Below the pieces are notes generated by a model, which was not told the DNA's origin, ran no database searches, and saw nothing but the letters and a program-made list of their open reading frames with translations. From the NCBI GenBank assembly GCA_964019165.1, contig OZ025268.1, positions 9,230,711 through 9,294,710 on the forward strand: a DNA stretch of 64,000 bases, read 5' to 3'. Shown piece by piece: positions 60,465 through 64,000 of the stretch (the stretch's first letter is position 1; every line of letters starts with the position of its first letter). A program made the translations under genes and the position numbers. This stretch comes from Mastigias papua. Taxonomy: Eukaryota > Cnidaria > Scyphozoa > Rhizostomeae > Mastigiidae.

Positions 60465-63367
60465 CAACTAATTCCGTTCCATTTGGTGTGATGAAGCGTT
60501 GCTGAAAATAGATGGGCGTTATTAAAATGTTGAAATCCTCAACGTCATCTAAGACTTCTATCAGGACAAGGGTAGCTGTTGCCTCCCCCCTATGTGAAAT
60601 CGACAAGGATGAACACAAGACACTTGAACAAATGGAAAACGACCTTAGGCCCAGAGCTCTATATCTGCAGGCAGAAACGATAAGCAACCTAGATCCATCC
60701 CCTAAAGCGCTGCACGCAGGAAAAGTCTAGATAACGTTGGAGTGAGCTGTTGAATGCGTTTAACCACCAACAATGTTGGGCGTTGTTCGATGAAATGGTG
60801 GGGGCGCTCAGCGGTAGCCGTAGCTTAAGCCCAAGTGATAATGTGGAGGAGAACTTTTATACACAAGCAAGAAATACTAACAAAGAGAGAACCTGTCAAG
60901 GAAAACAGGTTGCTCATCTGCAAGAGCGAGAAAATATGCTGCAGATCGTCCTGTTGCACATAAGGCAAAGATAATAGCACTCTGTCATCCAACGTATGCG
61001 TGCATAAATTATGGTGGCAATCAAGCGATTTTTTCGCAACCCTTCGTACAATTACGAATGTGGGGGGAAAGCAATGACCCCGGGGACTTTGAAGTACAAT
61101 AGTTATGAGCAGCAAAAGTGATGTTACTAAAAAAATATACACAAGCTGATAAGCCTCTTCTGTAAACAAAATGGCATTGAATATTGAGGGAAGATGTAAA
61201 AACCATTCGATAGCATGCTTTACGATTTCGTGAAGTAAAGCTTTAAGAAAAGACACCGTATTACACATTTCTGGGGTTTTCATAGATTTTCTATTTTCTT
61301 GTGATTGTCTTTCTCACGACTTTTATGAGCATAACCAGGTTATTTATTAACCATGTACAAATCCAATCAATGACCTATTACTAATACTATAACCAGGTAA
61401 TTTATGTACCTATTACTTTCAACTTCAACGTACAGGACCCTACTTGTAACGAGCAATCGATGTCCCCAATAAAGATAAGGTAACTCACGGTCCAATTCGA
61501 AGGAGATTATACCAGATAAAGCGTCGTCAACCTAACTAGATCATTGACTTGAGCTGGCGTAGTTATTTTGCAGAACGATATAATGCCAACGGTTAGAGTA
61601 TTGAAATGTACAGTCTATGAAATTACCAACTCTACAGAACTTCTAGATCTGAAAGCTGACGGTTATCTATGATTAGTTTGTGTCATGCTAAAACAGAAAA
61701 TGAAATATCTAGCTATCATTGCAAAACCACAACGCCCATGAAATATTGCAAAATCTGCAATGTATAACCATATAAGTGAACTTTTTGACGTCTTTTCTAA
61801 TGCCTGACAGAGTTTAAAGCATTTCAAAGTATTCAACTAATACGAACCTTTGAAGCGTCATGACTCCCCTGCATTCTGTTCTTATTCTTTGTCAAGCACG
61901 CCGCTGTTCAGTAGCTTTGCACTCTAAATGGGATCTCACCAACGTAGGTCTTGCAAGAGAACTCCTGTCTAAAATTAAATTATATTTTTAACAGAGGTAT
62001 TGAATAACACGGTAAACGAGGACACTGGTGAACAGATAAAGAGATCTAGAGCGCAAACAATAGCAGGTGCTCTTTTCAGTCAAATTTGACTTCAGATCTG
62101 AAGCACCTGCCGAACGACAAGATGCAGTCTTCTGAAGGCTAACAAAAATTGCGAACAAGCATTGGCAATTTGTCCAAAGTTCGTTTCGAGATTACTAAGC
62201 AGCAGCGTCATTTCCAGGGGGGAGGAGAGTTTGGATTGCCTTTTTGTAATCTGTCAGATGTATGGGTCATGCCTCGGAAACTTTGTCAAAGCATTTTAGT
62301 TGGATTGCTCACCCCTTTCATAGTATGCTTCGTAAGGTCAAATTGAAAGTTCATTCGAGCTTCCTTCATCCTTATCTTTTTATCCATAAAGCTATTGCAC
62401 ATAAACGTGTAATTATGTATATGAATGCACTTCAGACTGTCTATGCAGTCAATTATTTGTCGAGATACTAAACGGCTAGCTAATCTCCTGTTACATTAAA
62501 GGAGAGTTTGTTATAATGATCTTTATTATAGTTAATTAAGTAAAACAAAATTTACTGTATGAAGATATTGTAGCATTCAAAAGCTACTTTTTAAGTTTGT
62601 AGCTTATCAACAGGGATTTTCTATTAAGTGGATGATGAAATCTAAAAATTTTTCAGTGAACGACATCGATGACTAACTCATTTATATTTTGAAAAAATTT
62701 GGATCATTTAAAGTTTCTGGCTATCACTACTCTTCCACTGAATCTTTGGCCAGCTAAAGTTTCACCTCATTATGAAGTTGCTAAGCAACTCAAAAGCTTT
62801 CGCATTAAAGTTAATTACTAATCTTTTCCTTCTACAAAATTACTGGGTGATTGAAATTATGCCTCCTATGCACAGTTGCCATTCCTCAAACAAAAACAGG
62901 TAAGTCGCAGCGCAAATTAGTTGAGACCATAGTAGAGTTGAAATTTAGTCTGAACCGTGGTTCTCGATCTGGGATAGCAGGGATCAGAGCTATCTTGTTA
63001 AATTTGCAGAGGTTTTTGAGAGTTGCAGTCTCACTTTTGCTTTCAAGATCCTTTAAATCAGTCTTTGACACTGTACCTTACTCAAGATATTCAAATTGGT
63101 TTTCATATTACGTTCAAACAGCCGTAGAAATAAATTGCAAATCACTGAAATTCGGGAAAAATTCTGTGGAGAACTGAGAAATGGATTAGGCTAACTTTGC
63201 ACTATCCTAAAGCATGTTGTTTCAAACATTTTTCAAAGAGAGAAATCTGTGTTGGGCCCAACTTGCTCAAAATTTTAACACTACACTAGTGGCTTGCACC
63301 ATCTCAGAACTTCAATACTACTACAAATCATTGCATAATCAACAATAAAGTTAAGTAAAGTAAAGGT
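60465..63367. other. No supportable gene
   Basis: Open frames at 60512-60730 and 60750-60974 lie in series on the plus strand and look protein-like (EIDKDEHKTLEQMENDLRP) but match nothing I know; a decayed transposon gene is possible. The remainder to 63.37 kb shows nothing recognisable. Confidence 0.4.
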
Positions 63368-63369
63368 TA

Positions 63370-63625
63370 GTTCCATATACGATTCCGTACGTTGAGTAGT
63401 GCCTGTTAGAGAGGAAACTTATCCTGAGGCGCCGGCATAGTGAGGTAGGGTGGGCAGTTCCTTTTTTTCGCCACCTTTAACTTCCCCAGTGTTGCCACCA
63501 GGTGCCCATTTGCTGCTGGACGAATAGTGAGTAAGCATTCCAACTTTAGTCCGAGAGTTCGGCTCGAACCATCGATGTTCCGTTCAGCAGTAAAACGCTC
63601 TAACCATATGGCCACTCGCGCATTA
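63370..63625 (-). repeat. tRNA-derived SINE, most complete copy
   Basis: On the minus strand the head reads GCGAGTGGCCATATGGTTAG with an A-box (TGGCCATATGG) and, about 40 bp on, a B-box GGTTCGAGCC, followed by a body shared with the copies at 7.6/9.05 kb and 26.3 kb. About 250 bp. Confidence 0.8.
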
Positions 63626-63718
63626 ATCAACTATAATCAATTGATAATAATATTACAAAGCATTTCTTAATTGGTTACTGCACAGAATATTTGTATGCAT
63701 TGAGCTATCGAGCTTTGG

Positions 63719-63916
<198 letters not shown>

Positions 63917-63992
63917 GTGCTTACGACGCTTCCCGGAAAGCAAGAGATCCTGGTTCGATCCCAGGTGGTGGTAAGTCTTAATTTTCTCCTGA
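63917..63992 (+). repeat. tRNA-like SINE fragment (3' half of tRNA head)
   Basis: CTTCCCGGAAAG, an anticodon-arm-like hairpin, then a perfect T-arm CCTGGTTCGATCCCAGG containing a consensus B box. The D arm and 5' acceptor half are missing; the (AT)n tract abuts directly. Continues past the window end. Confidence 0.6.
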
Positions 63993-64000
63993 TTTTTCTG

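Noticed and set aside
63917..63992. Functional tRNA gene at the window end
   Set aside because: T arm and anticodon-like arm are present but the D arm and 5' acceptor strand are replaced by the AT repeat; a SINE fragment explains it better.

Overview
This is eukaryotic (animal) nuclear DNA. Coding exons are short and bounded by GT/AG splice sites, the DNA is AT-rich with long (AT)n tracts, and about half of what can be recognised is transposable-element debris. The element mix (one intact BEL/Pao LTR retrotransposon, CR1/Jockey-like and other LINE relics, pogo/Tigger, PIF/Harbinger and hAT-like elements, tRNA-derived SINEs, many foldback MITEs) together with METTL2-, PAW- and J-domain genes suggests an invertebrate metazoan. 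The exact phylum cannot be fixed from sequence reading alone.

Layout. 1-1.84 kb: last two exons (+) of a cyclic-nucleotide-binding-domain-like gene, tail-to-tail with a four-exon (-) gene at 2.03-6.41 kb that encodes a helical/TPR-like protein with a C-terminal J domain (451 aa). 6.6-9.4 kb: LINE relic, then a tRNA-derived SINE split by a 1.27-kb terminal-inverted-repeat element. 9.45-15.92 kb: full-length BEL/Pao retrotransposon with nearly identical LTRs and a 5-bp target duplication; its gag-pol frame has a single +1 break. 16-23.2 kb: nested MITEs, a LINE relic and a deleted pogo/Tigger element. 23.86-37.42 kb (-): a complete 11-exon METTL2-type tRNA m3C methyltransferase gene (328 aa). 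Its introns host a PIF/Harbinger remnant, a SINE, LINE relics, MITEs and microsatellites. A LINE relic at 35.9-36.7 kb also lies in intron 1. 40.70-50.53 kb (-): a complete-looking eight-exon gene for a 647-aa protein joining an N-terminal PAW domain (otherwise typical of peptide:N-glycanase) to a C2 domain and a Ser/Asp-rich tail. 51-64 kb: no gene I can defend; MITEs, a hAT transposase relic, a SINE copy and a final (AT)n tract with the 3' part of a tRNA-like SINE.

The three host genes on the minus strand do not form an obvious pathway. METTL2 acts on tRNA, PAW binds N-glycan mannose in PNGase, and J domains recruit Hsp70. All reading frames quoted were checked for phase consistency across every junction by hand. 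The main new observations are the PAW-C2 architecture, the young BEL/Pao insertion with its frame break, the nested SINE/TIR-element arrangement, and a dispersed TIR family (ends ACACGCTTTTTT) seen at several loci.
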